From: Prochlorococcus sp. AG-673-M19
GTDB lineage: Bacteria > Cyanobacteriota > Cyanobacteriia > PCC-6307 > Cyanobiaceae
Length of the DNA: 36,088 nt
Assembly: GCA_003211115.1 (NCBI GenBank)
Contig: QCTP01000012.1
Location: 1-36,088 of the forward strand
Direction: 5' to 3'
Shown here in pieces: positions 8,327 through 16,136 of this stretch. Under the pieces are notes generated by a model. The model saw nothing but the letters and a program-made list of their open reading frames with translations. It was not told the origin of the DNA and did not search any database. The first letter of the stretch is position 1; each line of letters opens with the position of its first letter. A program made the position numbers and the translations under genes.

Positions 8327-9832
8327 TTATAATTTAAGATTTAATTCATATTGATGTTCTTCTTTAAGCTTTAAATCTCTCTGTTTAGAAAAATTTTTCC
8401 TCTTAATTAATGGCTTTCTCCTAGATCCATGCTTTAAATAAATTTCTTTTGAAATATCCCAATAACCATCTTTTTGAGTTATTTCTTGAATCTTTTTTCT
8501 AGCAATTTTTGAAGTTTGTAAGAGGTCGATTATTGGTTTTGTATATTTTGAATTTGAATACGCAATTGAATTAAATTTTTCCATCAGCCAAGGTTCATGT
8601 ATGAAATTATCTGGATAGTTTTTTATTTCTGGAACCCATTTTCTAATAAAAATCCCTTTAGGATCATGATCTTTACCTTGCTTAATAGGGTTATAAATTC
8701 TATTTATATTAATAGAGGTTGTACCTGATTGCATTTGGCATTGATTCCAGTGAATACCAGGTTCATAGTCAACAAATTTGCTTGCCAATACTGATCCTGA
8801 TTCTTGCCATGGTATCCATAAGTTATAACTTGCAAAAGACATCAGCATTGCACGCATTCTAAAATTAAGCCATCCATTAAAATTTAAGGATCTCATACAA
8901 GCATCTATGAAAGGGAAACCCGTTTCCCCTTCACTCCATGAGTTAAGTAAATAATTATCTTTTTTTCGGATTTTTTGAAAATAGGGATGAAATTCTTTAA
9001 ATTCTAATTCTGGTTCACTCTCAAGTTTTTGGATAAAATGACAATGCCAAGTTAATCTACTTTTTAACATTTTTGAATTATTATTATGATTTAAATTTGC
9101 TTTATAAAAAATCTCTTTTAATGAAATACACCCCCAACTTATAAAAGGAGATAGTCTTGAACAGCTATCTAATGCTTTCTCTGGGCTTGAAATATCTTTT
9201 GAGTAAAAATTTAATTTGTTACTGAAAAAATACTCCATTCTTTCAAGCCCCTTTTTTCTGCCACCTTTTAATCTGCCTTTGCAACAATCTTCCTTAAAAC
9301 CAAAGTAATCATCTGGTGGGATTTCACCTATGTCGAATGCTACTGGATTAATTTTTGTTGGTTTTAGAAATAATTCTCTCTCCATATTTTGTGCCCATTT
9401 TTTTGACCAATTATTTCTATTAAGATTTCCTCTAAATACAGAAAATTGTAAATATTCTTTCCAAATTATTTTTTTCTTTGAAACCCATTTTCTAACTTCT
9501 TGATCTCTTTTGTAAGTAAAATAGTCACCAGTTTCTTGATGACTATAAATCCCCTTTATATTGAATTTATGAGATATTTCTTCAAAAATTTCAAGAACTT
9601 TTCCTGTCCTAACTATTAAAGGTTGACCAATTAATTTTAGTGAATTTCTTAAATCTATAAGACATTCTTTGCAAAATTGCCATTGTCTATGTGAATGAGT
9701 GTTTTGCATCCATAGGTCTTTTTCAATGATAAAAATAGGAATTATATCTCTTACTTTTAAAGATTCTATAAGAGCTTCATTATCTTCTATTCTTAAATCT
9801 TTTTTAAACCATAAAATATTTATTTCTTGCAT
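8327..9832 (-). CDS. phr: cryptochrome / deoxyribodipyrimidine photolyase family protein
   Basis: WFKKDLRIEDNEAL N-terminus; GETGFPFIDACMRSLNFNGWLNFRMRAMLMSFASYNLWIPW FAD-domain signature. Confidence 0.9.
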   Translation of the reverse strand: MQEINILWFKKDLRIEDNEALIESLKVRDIIPIFIIEKDLWMQNTHSHRQWQFCKECLIDLRNSLKLIGQPLIVRTGKVLEIFEEISHKFNIKGIYSHQETGDYFTYKRDQEVRKWVSKKKIIWKEYLQFSVFRGNLNRNNWSKKWAQNMERELFLKPTKINPVAFDIGEIPPDDYFGFKEDCCKGRLKGGRKKGLERMEYFFSNKLNFYSKDISSPEKALDSCSRLSPFISWGCISLKEIFYKANLNHNNNSKMLKSRLTWHCHFIQKLESEPELEFKEFHPYFQKIRKKDNYLLNSWSEGETGFPFIDACMRSLNFNGWLNFRMRAMLMSFASYNLWIPWQESGSVLASKFVDYEPGIHWNQCQMQSGTTSININRIYNPIKQGKDHDPKGIFIRKWVPEIKNYPDNFIHEPWLMEKFNSIAYSNSKYTKPIIDLLQTSKIARKKIQEITQKDGYWDISKEIYLKHGSRRKPLIKRKNFSKQRDLKLKEEHQYELNLKL

Positions 9833-9839
9833 TTTATTG

Positions 9840-9865
9840 AAGTTTTTTTAATTATAAAAAAACTT
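9840..9865. repeat. inverted repeat in phr 5' region
   Basis: AAGTTTTTTT-aattat-AAAAAAACTT, perfect 10-bp arms. Confidence 0.75.
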
Positions 9866-9900
9866 TTAATTATCTATGAATTTTGATTTAATCTTTTTCA

Positions 9901-9947
9901 ATTAATATAATTATTAAATAAATTGTTTATTTAATAATTATATTAAT
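9901..9947. repeat. perfect 22-bp AT-only inverted repeat overlapping the tenA start codon
   Basis: ATTAATATAATTATTAAATAAA-ttg-TTTATTTAATAATTATATTAAT; tenA ATG is 9946-9948. Confidence 0.95.
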
Positions 9948-10572
9948 GACTACATCAAATACTTTATGGGAAAGTAATTATGAGCTTGCCATATTAAGCT
10001 TAAAATCAAAATTTGTTCAAGGTCTCAAAAATGGAAACCTGCCAAAAAATATATTTCAAGAATATGTAGCCCAAGATTATTTCTTCTTAGAAAGTTTTTC
10101 TAGAGCATATGGTTTAGCAATCTCTAAATCCAAAGATAAAAATTCAATAAAAGTTTTAAAACAACTTTTTGATGGGGTATCAGAGGAATTAATACTTCAT
10201 GAGACATATGCAAAAGAATGGGATATTGATTTAACAAATAACTATATAAAATCAGTAACTCAAAATTATACTGACTTTTTAGACGAAGTTTCAAAAAAAC
10301 AAAGTGCTGTTGAGATAATGTTTGCGATGACTCCTTGTATGCGTTTATATTCTTGGATAGGTAAGGCATTATCAAACAATACTTTAAATAATCCTTACAA
10401 AGAATGGATAATTACTTACTCAGATGCAAGCTTTGATAATTTAGCAAGATCTCTTGAAAATCTTATTGATTCTTCTAAAGAGGTATATGATATCAAGCAA
10501 GCAAATTATTTATACAAGAGGGCAATGGAATTGGAATTAGATTTTTTTAATGCATATTCAAATTACTTATAA
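9946..10572 (+). CDS. tenA: TenA/THI-4 family thiaminase II / aminopyrimidine aminohydrolase
   Basis: LWESNYELAILSLKSKFVQGLKNGNLPKNIFQEYVAQDYFFLESFSRAYGLA typical of TenA; followed by thiD. Confidence 0.9.
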   Translation: MTTSNTLWESNYELAILSLKSKFVQGLKNGNLPKNIFQEYVAQDYFFLESFSRAYGLAISKSKDKNSIKVLKQLFDGVSEELILHETYAKEWDIDLTNNYIKSVTQNYTDFLDEVSKKQSAVEIMFAMTPCMRLYSWIGKALSNNTLNNPYKEWIITYSDASFDNLARSLENLIDSSKEVYDIKQANYLYKRAMELELDFFNAYSNYL

Positions 10573-10604
10573 AATAAAATAAACTTTTAAATTTAAATAA
10601 TTTT

Positions 10605-11387
10605 ATGTATTCAAAAATTGCGCTTTCTATAGGTGGTAGTGACTCTGGAGGAGGAGCCGGTATTCAAGCAGATTTAAGAACTTTTATGGCATTAAATGTT
10701 CATGGATGCTCTGCAGTTACATGTATAACCGCTCAAAATAGTTTGGAAGTAAAATGCGTTGAAGCTGTAAAGAAAGATACTTTAATAAGTCAGATTGATA
10801 CTTTATTCGCAGATTTTAATATTAATGCTCTAAAAACAGGAATGCTGCTAAACGAAAGTATTATTAAAAATACAGCTTCAAAATTAAAATATTATTCTAT
10901 CCCCAAAATTATTGATCCAGTAATGGTAACTAGAACTGGGTCTAAATTACTTGAGGATTCTGCAGTTTCTGCGTATAAAAAATTACTTTTACCAATTGCC
11001 GATCTATTAACTCCCAATATTTTTGAAGCAAATCTTTTATCAAACTTGGATATTAAAAATAAGGAAGATATTGAGCTTTCTGCACAACATATTGTTGAAC
11101 TTGGAGCTAAAGCAGTTTTAATAAAAGGTGGTGGATTAAAAGATATGCAAGGTAAAGATTTTTATTTTGATGTCAGCGGAAAAAGAAAATGGTTTACTAA
11201 TAAATTAGTAAATACCAAAAATACTCATGGAAGTGGATGTACTTTAAGTGCTGGAATTTGTGGTTATCAGGCCTTAGGATTTGATTTAATAGAATCAATT
11301 AAAAGGGCAAAACTATTTATTGAAAGATCTTTACAGAAATCATATAAAATTGGATCCGGTCCTGGACCTCTTGGACATTACCAATAA
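10605..11387 (+). CDS. thiD: hydroxymethylpyrimidine/phosphomethylpyrimidine kinase
   Basis: ALSIGGSDSGGGAGIQADLRTF and NTHGSGCTLSAGI motifs. Confidence 0.95.
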   Translation: MYSKIALSIGGSDSGGGAGIQADLRTFMALNVHGCSAVTCITAQNSLEVKCVEAVKKDTLISQIDTLFADFNINALKTGMLLNESIIKNTASKLKYYSIPKIIDPVMVTRTGSKLLEDSAVSAYKKLLLPIADLLTPNIFEANLLSNLDIKNKEDIELSAQHIVELGAKAVLIKGGGLKDMQGKDFYFDVSGKRKWFTNKLVNTKNTHGSGCTLSAGICGYQALGFDLIESIKRAKLFIERSLQKSYKIGSGPGPLGHYQ

Positions 11388-11462
11388 ACCTAAGAAAAAT
11401 TTTTAAATAAAATTTTAAAAAAGAAGAAAAAATATTCTCTTTAAATTTTTTAAAAAATACTT

Positions 11463-11648
11463 TTAAAACCACCATTTTTTATTTGGTTTTTTTAAAAATA
11501 AAATTTCTTCTGTTTCCCATCCACCTTCTAGCCACTCGAGATGTTCTAATAATAAAGACTCGCTTTCTCCTTTTGTTAAATGACCTAATCTGTTTGCAAT
11601 TCCATCAAATCTTACTTTCATCAACTCTTCGATTTTGATGTTATTCAT
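11463..11648 (-). CDS. hypothetical protein
   Basis: 61-aa ORF, protein-like. Confidence 0.6.
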   Translation of the reverse strand: MNNIKIEELMKVRFDGIANRLGHLTKGESESLLLEHLEWLEGGWETEEILFLKKPNKKWWF

Positions 11649-11835
11649 AAGTTAAGTAACTAATTTTATCTAGAAAAACTTGAAAGGTTATTAATGTCAA
11701 TGAAATTATTCAATTTTTATATTTAAGAAAATATAATTGGTATTAATTGCGACTATTTAGCTTTGATAGTAATTAAGACTTATTCTCATAAAGTATATTA
11801 CGAGTTAATTTGAAAAATAATATATCTAAATTTTT

Positions 11836-11979
11836 ATGAGAAATGAAGAAAAAACAACAATAAAAACTGTTGTTAATGTAGGTTATTGCGAAAGTACTTC
11901 TGAGTGGCTTAATAGAATAATGACGGAATTAGCAGATGAAAGTAAGAATTTTGTTGATTTGTCGGTTTTATGTGCCTAA
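11836..11979 (+). CDS. hypothetical small protein (47 aa, MRNEEKTTIKTVVNVGYCESTSEWLNRIMTELADESKNFVDLSVLCA)
   Basis: Manual translation; followed by a GGAAA...TTTCC-T7 hairpin. Confidence 0.55.
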   Translation: MRNEEKTTIKTVVNVGYCESTSEWLNRIMTELADESKNFVDLSVLCA

Positions 11980-12004
11980 GTTAATTTCAATTATACGAAT
12001 TTCT

Positions 12005-12036
12005 TGGAAATCTCTATAGGGTTTCCTTTTTTTATA
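12005..12036 (+). terminator. possible intrinsic terminator
   Basis: GGAAAtctctatagggTTTCC followed by a T run. Confidence 0.4.
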
Positions 12037-12202
12037 TTAGAAAAACTTATAGAAGTCATTTTAAATAACTATTTTTTAAGTATTTATCCGTATAGCTGAC
12101 GACAAAAAATATGGATAAAAATAATTAGCTTGATAAAAAATTTTTAATAATGCAAACAATTTCTGAAGAACTTTACAAGAAATTAGTTAAAGCTTCCAAA
12201 AA

Positions 12203-12307
12203 ATGAAAAATATTTTATTTTATTTTTTGGCTCTTAATATCGGGGTGATAATCGGTAGATTCAATTCCACCGATACCTTTACATATCATTTAGGTCTATT
12301 TAACTAA
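12203..12307 (+). CDS. possible small membrane protein (34 aa, MKNILFYFLALNIGVIIGRFNSTDTFTYHLGLFN)
   Basis: Manual translation; hydrophobic N-terminus. Confidence 0.35.
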   Translation: MKNILFYFLALNIGVIIGRFNSTDTFTYHLGLFN

Positions 12308-12328
12308 AATATTTTATAAAAGGTTAAT

Positions 12329-12790
12329 TTGGATAAAAAAAGTTCTGAAATTATTCAACAATTCAAATTATTACCTCATCCTGAAGGAGGATGGTTTAGA
12401 GAAATATTGCGAAGTGAAAGTTATGTAACAAGAAAAGATGGTGAAGTAAGAAATAATATAACAGGTATTTACTATATGCTTCGCAAGAATGAAATGAGTA
12501 CTTGGCATAGAGTTAATTCTGCCGATGAAATATGGATTTATCTTAAAGGTGCACCTCTTAATTTATGGTGTCTTGATGATGGAAATAAAGAGTTAAAAAA
12601 ACTAAGGATAGATTCCAATAATCCTATTCAAATGATCCCATCTGGATATTGGCAGGCTGCTAAAAGTAGTGGAGCATTTACTCTAGCTAGTTGTTTTGTA
12701 GGCCCTGGTTTTGATTTCTCGGATTTTGAAATCCTCAGAAATTTAGATCCTTCTTTAATACCAACTAAAGCTTTGAAGGAACTTATTTAA
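12329..12790 (+). CDS. cupin, DUF985 family (TTG start)
   Basis: LLPHPEGGWFREILRS...GIYYMLRKNEMSTWHRVNSADEIWIYLKGAPL. Confidence 0.88.
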   Translation: MDKKSSEIIQQFKLLPHPEGGWFREILRSESYVTRKDGEVRNNITGIYYMLRKNEMSTWHRVNSADEIWIYLKGAPLNLWCLDDGNKELKKLRIDSNNPIQMIPSGYWQAAKSSGAFTLASCFVGPGFDFSDFEILRNLDPSLIPTKALKELI

Positions 12791-13167
12791 TGTATAAGAA
12801 TGCTATAAATACTATTGGTAAAAATCAAACTTCAAGAGAAGATACTCTTTTATTTAAGGTAAATGAGGTTGAAGGATTAATGGGAACTCTTGATAAGGAT
12901 TTTTCAGAATGGTCTAATTTTGATCGCTGGGAAAATATGGGTGTACAACAATGGATTTTTTCAAGAGCTTTGGATGTTTATCGTGGTAAGAGAATAGATA
13001 TTAAATGTGAATGCTGTGAAGTAATTGACTTAAATCAAATTGACATAAAGAACATATCTAATCAAAAATGCATTGGGATAAAAAGTACATATATGATCGA
13101 AAATATAGTAGATGAAATTGTTTCAGCTAAGGAAAGAAGAGAAAGTGATGGCACATATTCAACATGA
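12790..13167 (+). CDS. hypothetical protein
   Basis: 125-aa ORF overlapping the upstream stop (TAATG). Confidence 0.75.
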   Translation: MYKNAINTIGKNQTSREDTLLFKVNEVEGLMGTLDKDFSEWSNFDRWENMGVQQWIFSRALDVYRGKRIDIKCECCEVIDLNQIDIKNISNQKCIGIKSTYMIENIVDEIVSAKERRESDGTYST

Positions 13168-13279
13168 GCTATGTGATAGACAATTTTTTAATCTTTTTAA
13201 TTTTTGTTTACTAATGCATATTTTTAATTTAGTAATAAATATTCATTGCTAGAAAGATAAGAGCAATATCTATAAATCT

Positions 13280-13633
13280 ATGTCTCTCGATACAACTATG
13301 GTCTCAATTCATCCTCATTTCGCAATCAAAGATGGGAAGATGGATCAGTGCATAGCCCTTTTAGAAGAAATTTTGGTACTGACAAAAGCTAATGAACCTG
13401 ACTGTCTTTTTTTTAATATCACTACATGCGGGTCAGACAAGGCTTATGTAAGAGAGGCATATAAAGATGGTGCTGCCGCTTTATTTCATCTAAAGAATAT
13501 GGGACATATGATTCCCAAGCTTTTTGAAGTGTCAGATATTACTGTGCAGGTTCAAGGCCCTGCCAAGGAGATTGAACCCTTGAAAGAAATACTCCCAGAC
13601 GCTTATTTTTATGAAGCAATATCTGGATTCTGA
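13280..13633 (+). CDS. antibiotic biosynthesis monooxygenase (ABM)-like protein
   Basis: HPHFAIKDGKMDQCIALLEEILVLTKANEPDCLFFNITTCG...YVREAYKDGAAALFHLKN typical ABM layout. Confidence 0.75.
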   Translation: MSLDTTMVSIHPHFAIKDGKMDQCIALLEEILVLTKANEPDCLFFNITTCGSDKAYVREAYKDGAAALFHLKNMGHMIPKLFEVSDITVQVQGPAKEIEPLKEILPDAYFYEAISGF

Positions 13634-13762
13634 TTTAGATTGTATTTATTGATAGTTGATCGCATGGGCTTTTATGCCCCTATATTATTTAGGAATTCAA
13701 AATAAATTAATTTTCCCTTTACTTATTCGAAGTAAATTAAATATGAGCGCAAATATTTTTTT

Positions 13763-14110
13763 ATGTCTTCAACTTTTTATATTGTTCATCATGAATTTAA
13801 GGTAGGAAAAGCTGAAAAATGGTGGGAAACAGCTTATGCAGCAATGTCACCAGGTGGTGGTTGGGATGATGCAGTAGCAGCTAATAAAGAAAAAGGATTT
13901 TTTAATCATTCTGCTAATGCGGTCACTAAAACAGGTCCTGTATATTGTTTTTGGGAAGTAAAAGAGGGAATTTCTGCAGAAGAATTTCAAGAATTTATTG
14001 ATGGCCCTTCTGGCCCGGGTTTTGGACAAGATGCGTTGATGAATATCTGCAAGCCAATTGACACAGCTTTAATGAATGGACAAACACCTTATCCGCCGGT
14101 CTTTTCTTAA
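13763..14110 (+). CDS. hypothetical protein, probably ferredoxin-like/ABM-like fold
   Basis: 115-aa ORF MSSTFYIVHHEFKVGKAEKWWETAYAAM...; protein-like. Confidence 0.7.
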   Translation: MSSTFYIVHHEFKVGKAEKWWETAYAAMSPGGGWDDAVAANKEKGFFNHSANAVTKTGPVYCFWEVKEGISAEEFQEFIDGPSGPGFGQDALMNICKPIDTALMNGQTPYPPVFS

Positions 14111-14161
14111 TAATGACAGTCGATCTAAAATAAGGGGCAATTAGCTCCTTTCTTATATCTC

Positions 14162-14439
14162 TTGAAACTACTTTTTTTCACATTCAAAACAAGTGTTCTT
14201 TTGCAGAATGGGCTGCGGTTCATGAAAGCGAAGAAAATATAGAAAAGAATAAAGAATGGGGAATTATTTGCTTATAAAAAGGTGTATACAAAGATGATCC
14301 AACTAGTGTAATTCTTATTGAGCAGGGTATTAGAAGGTAAATCAAAAGCTATGTTTGAAGATCTAGCAGTAAAACTATTAATTGAGAGTTTAGGCCATAT
14401 TTATGATTTATGACTCAAATGTTATTTACAGTTACTTGA
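14162..14439 (+). pseudogene. decayed DUF3764-like small protein gene
   Basis: Three frames join as TFK../CSFAEWAAVHESEENIEKNKEWGIICL*KGVYKDDPTSVILIEQ/EGKSKAMFEDLAVKLLIESLGHIYD../TQMLFTVT*; one nonsense codon and at least two frameshifts. Confidence 0.75.
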
Positions 14440-14440
14440 A

Positions 14441-14593
14441 ATGAAACGCTTACTATTACTTACTCCTATATTCAAACGTTTTAAAAAGAGTTATTTTTTC
14501 TCATCACTTAATCAAAATAATTGTCCTGTTTATGATGCTGAAGAAATAAAAAAACAAGAACAAAAAGAAGCTATTACGAAATTATATCCATAA
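14441..14593 (+). CDS. hypothetical small protein (50 aa, MKRLLLLTPIFKRFKKSYFFSSLNQNNCPVYDAEEIKKQEQKEAITKLYP)
   Basis: Manual translation; followed immediately by a strong terminator. Confidence 0.5.
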   Translation: MKRLLLLTPIFKRFKKSYFFSSLNQNNCPVYDAEEIKKQEQKEAITKLYP

Positions 14594-14594
14594 A

Positions 14595-14620
14595 AAAGGG
14601 CGTTAGCTACGCCCTTTTAA
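14595..14620. terminator. intrinsic terminator, potentially bidirectional
   Basis: AAAAGGGCG-ttagcta-CGCCCTTTT. Confidence 0.85.
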
Positions 14621-15030
14621 AAGCTAGATCATCCCCATCACCCAGCTTACTAAAATAATAGCACTACATATGGTGTTTGACTGTAATATTTCTTACCTTA
14701 GGTGGGGTTGTATGTTTCTGTTTTATTTGCCATGATAGAAATCCCCATCACCTAGGCTCGCAAGGGTCTTTTTTTTTACCTAAAAATAATTCTAAAAAGC
14801 AGATTCAGATATTTTGTTTAGCTTTAAAAAACTATTTCCATAATACAAATATACTTCTTGCGGATAATTATTTCATTTGGCAATATTAGTAACCGACTCC
14901 AAAATTGGCACATCAAACTTAGATGTTTCCCTTAATGGCCAGATAGAACTGAAGGATTTGAGATCAGGGTTTAAAATAATCTTCTTTCGGTTCAGCTGTT
15001 AAAAAGTTCCTACACACTTACCTATAGACA

Positions 15031-15813
15031 ATGAATATTATTAAGAAACTCAGGAAGCTGCCAGGAGATTCACTGAGTGTTATTCGCCGCACTCCGCCAC
15101 TTGTCTTTGCAATGGCTGTCCTATCTATCGGAGGATTTATAGGCGCTTCCACGATCCTTGTGAGAGGGCTCAGAATGGTTGAGAATTCCATCACTGTAAC
15201 AGGTGCTAGCACTGAAAGTTTTGAGAGTGATATAGCAAAATGGTCCGTTCAGGTGAGAGCTACTGGAAAGACTCAGATCGACTCATTCAACAAGCACAAA
15301 GAGTCATTAAAGAAAACTATGAATTTCCTTAAAGCCAATGGAATTGAAGATGGTATTAAACAGGAAGTTTATCTTGGACCGGCCAGTATAAAAGAATATG
15401 AAACCAAGCATCCCAAGACAAATGAAATCATAAGAACGGAATGGATTACCTATCAGAGTATTGAAATTCAAAGCAATGATGTTCATCGAATTCAAAAGAC
15501 CCACAGCAGGATAACTGAACTGCTTGGAGATGGTGTTTTTGTAAGACCGAGCTCTCCAGAATTCACATATTCAAAGCTTGCTGATAAACGAGTTGATATG
15601 CTCGCAAAGGCTGCAAAAGATGCACGGATAAGAGCCGAGGCTATCGCGTTTCAGGCAGGCTCAGAGGTAGGGGGATTGAAGAAAGTTAACACTGGTGTTT
15701 TTCAGATCACAGTTCCAAATTCCACGAGAGTTAGCAGCTGGGGTTCTTATGATACAACTACTATTAAGAAAGATATTACTGCCGTTATGGGAGTAACTTT
15801 CGCAGTTAAATAA
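15031..15813 (+). CDS. SIMPL domain (DUF541) membrane-anchored/periplasmic protein
   Basis: N-terminal TM then ITVTGASTESFESDIAKWSVQVRATGKT...; DARIRAEAIAFQAGSEVGGLKKV typical of SIMPL. Less AT-rich than neighbours. Confidence 0.85.
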   Translation: MNIIKKLRKLPGDSLSVIRRTPPLVFAMAVLSIGGFIGASTILVRGLRMVENSITVTGASTESFESDIAKWSVQVRATGKTQIDSFNKHKESLKKTMNFLKANGIEDGIKQEVYLGPASIKEYETKHPKTNEIIRTEWITYQSIEIQSNDVHRIQKTHSRITELLGDGVFVRPSSPEFTYSKLADKRVDMLAKAAKDARIRAEAIAFQAGSEVGGLKKVNTGVFQITVPNSTRVSSWGSYDTTTIKKDITAVMGVTFAVK

Positions 15814-15818
15814 ACAGC

Positions 15819-15914
15819 TTAGGGAGACTTCTTTTTGCCTTTAAGAATCATCAATAAAGGTAGACCAATAAGCATAAGACTTCCATCAATTAATAAAAAA
15901 GTATTCAGGTTCAT
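15819..15914 (-). CDS. small membrane protein (31 aa, MNLNTFLLIDGSLMLIGLPLLMILKGKKKSP)
   Basis: Manual minus-strand translation; start overlaps the stop of 15911..16102 as ATGA. Confidence 0.55.
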   Translation of the reverse strand: MNLNTFLLIDGSLMLIGLPLLMILKGKKKSP

Positions 15915-16102
15915 TCATCAATTCCATCGGGGGTATCCCAATTAAAGGGTATCCCTTTTTTAACTGGTTTTTTTTTCATATCGTCCATTTCTTTTCTGAT
16001 TTTGTTGTAGTAAGCCAACTCTTCTTGATCATCAGAACCCAGACTATAATTCATGGTCGCTGCAATATAGATTCTGTGCATTCGGTACGACGATAGCGGC
16101 AT
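15911..16102 (-). CDS. hypothetical protein (true start may be internal)
   Basis: 63-aa ORF; ATGA overlap with the downstream 31-aa ORF. Confidence 0.6.
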   Translation of the reverse strand: MPLSSYRMHRIYIAATMNYSLGSDDQEELAYYNKIRKEMDDMKKKPVKKGIPFNWDTPDGIDE

Positions 16103-16136
16103 TACAAAGACAATTTTTATTAAAGATATTCGTACT

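Noticed and set aside
10124-10375. Antisense ORFs within tenA, 13763 gene, der, proC, GT4 and pdhC (10124..10375, 13847..14029, 22828..23034, 27153..27371, 27745..27960, 34874..35251) and 17867..18049 in the methyltransferase
   Set aside because: Shadow ORFs opposite strong coding regions.
13659-13680. Hairpin GGGCttttatGCCC after the ABM-like gene
   Set aside because: Only a 4-5 bp GC stem and no T tract; too weak to call a terminator.
14677-14889. ORF 70 aa on +
   Set aside because: Contains a homopolymer-rich, unnatural sequence after the first 25 residues; start might be a remnant of a small TM gene but not supportable.
15018-15212. Antisense ORFs 15018..15212 and 15307..15504 inside the SIMPL gene
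   Set aside because: Fully overlapped by a well-supported CDS on the other strand.
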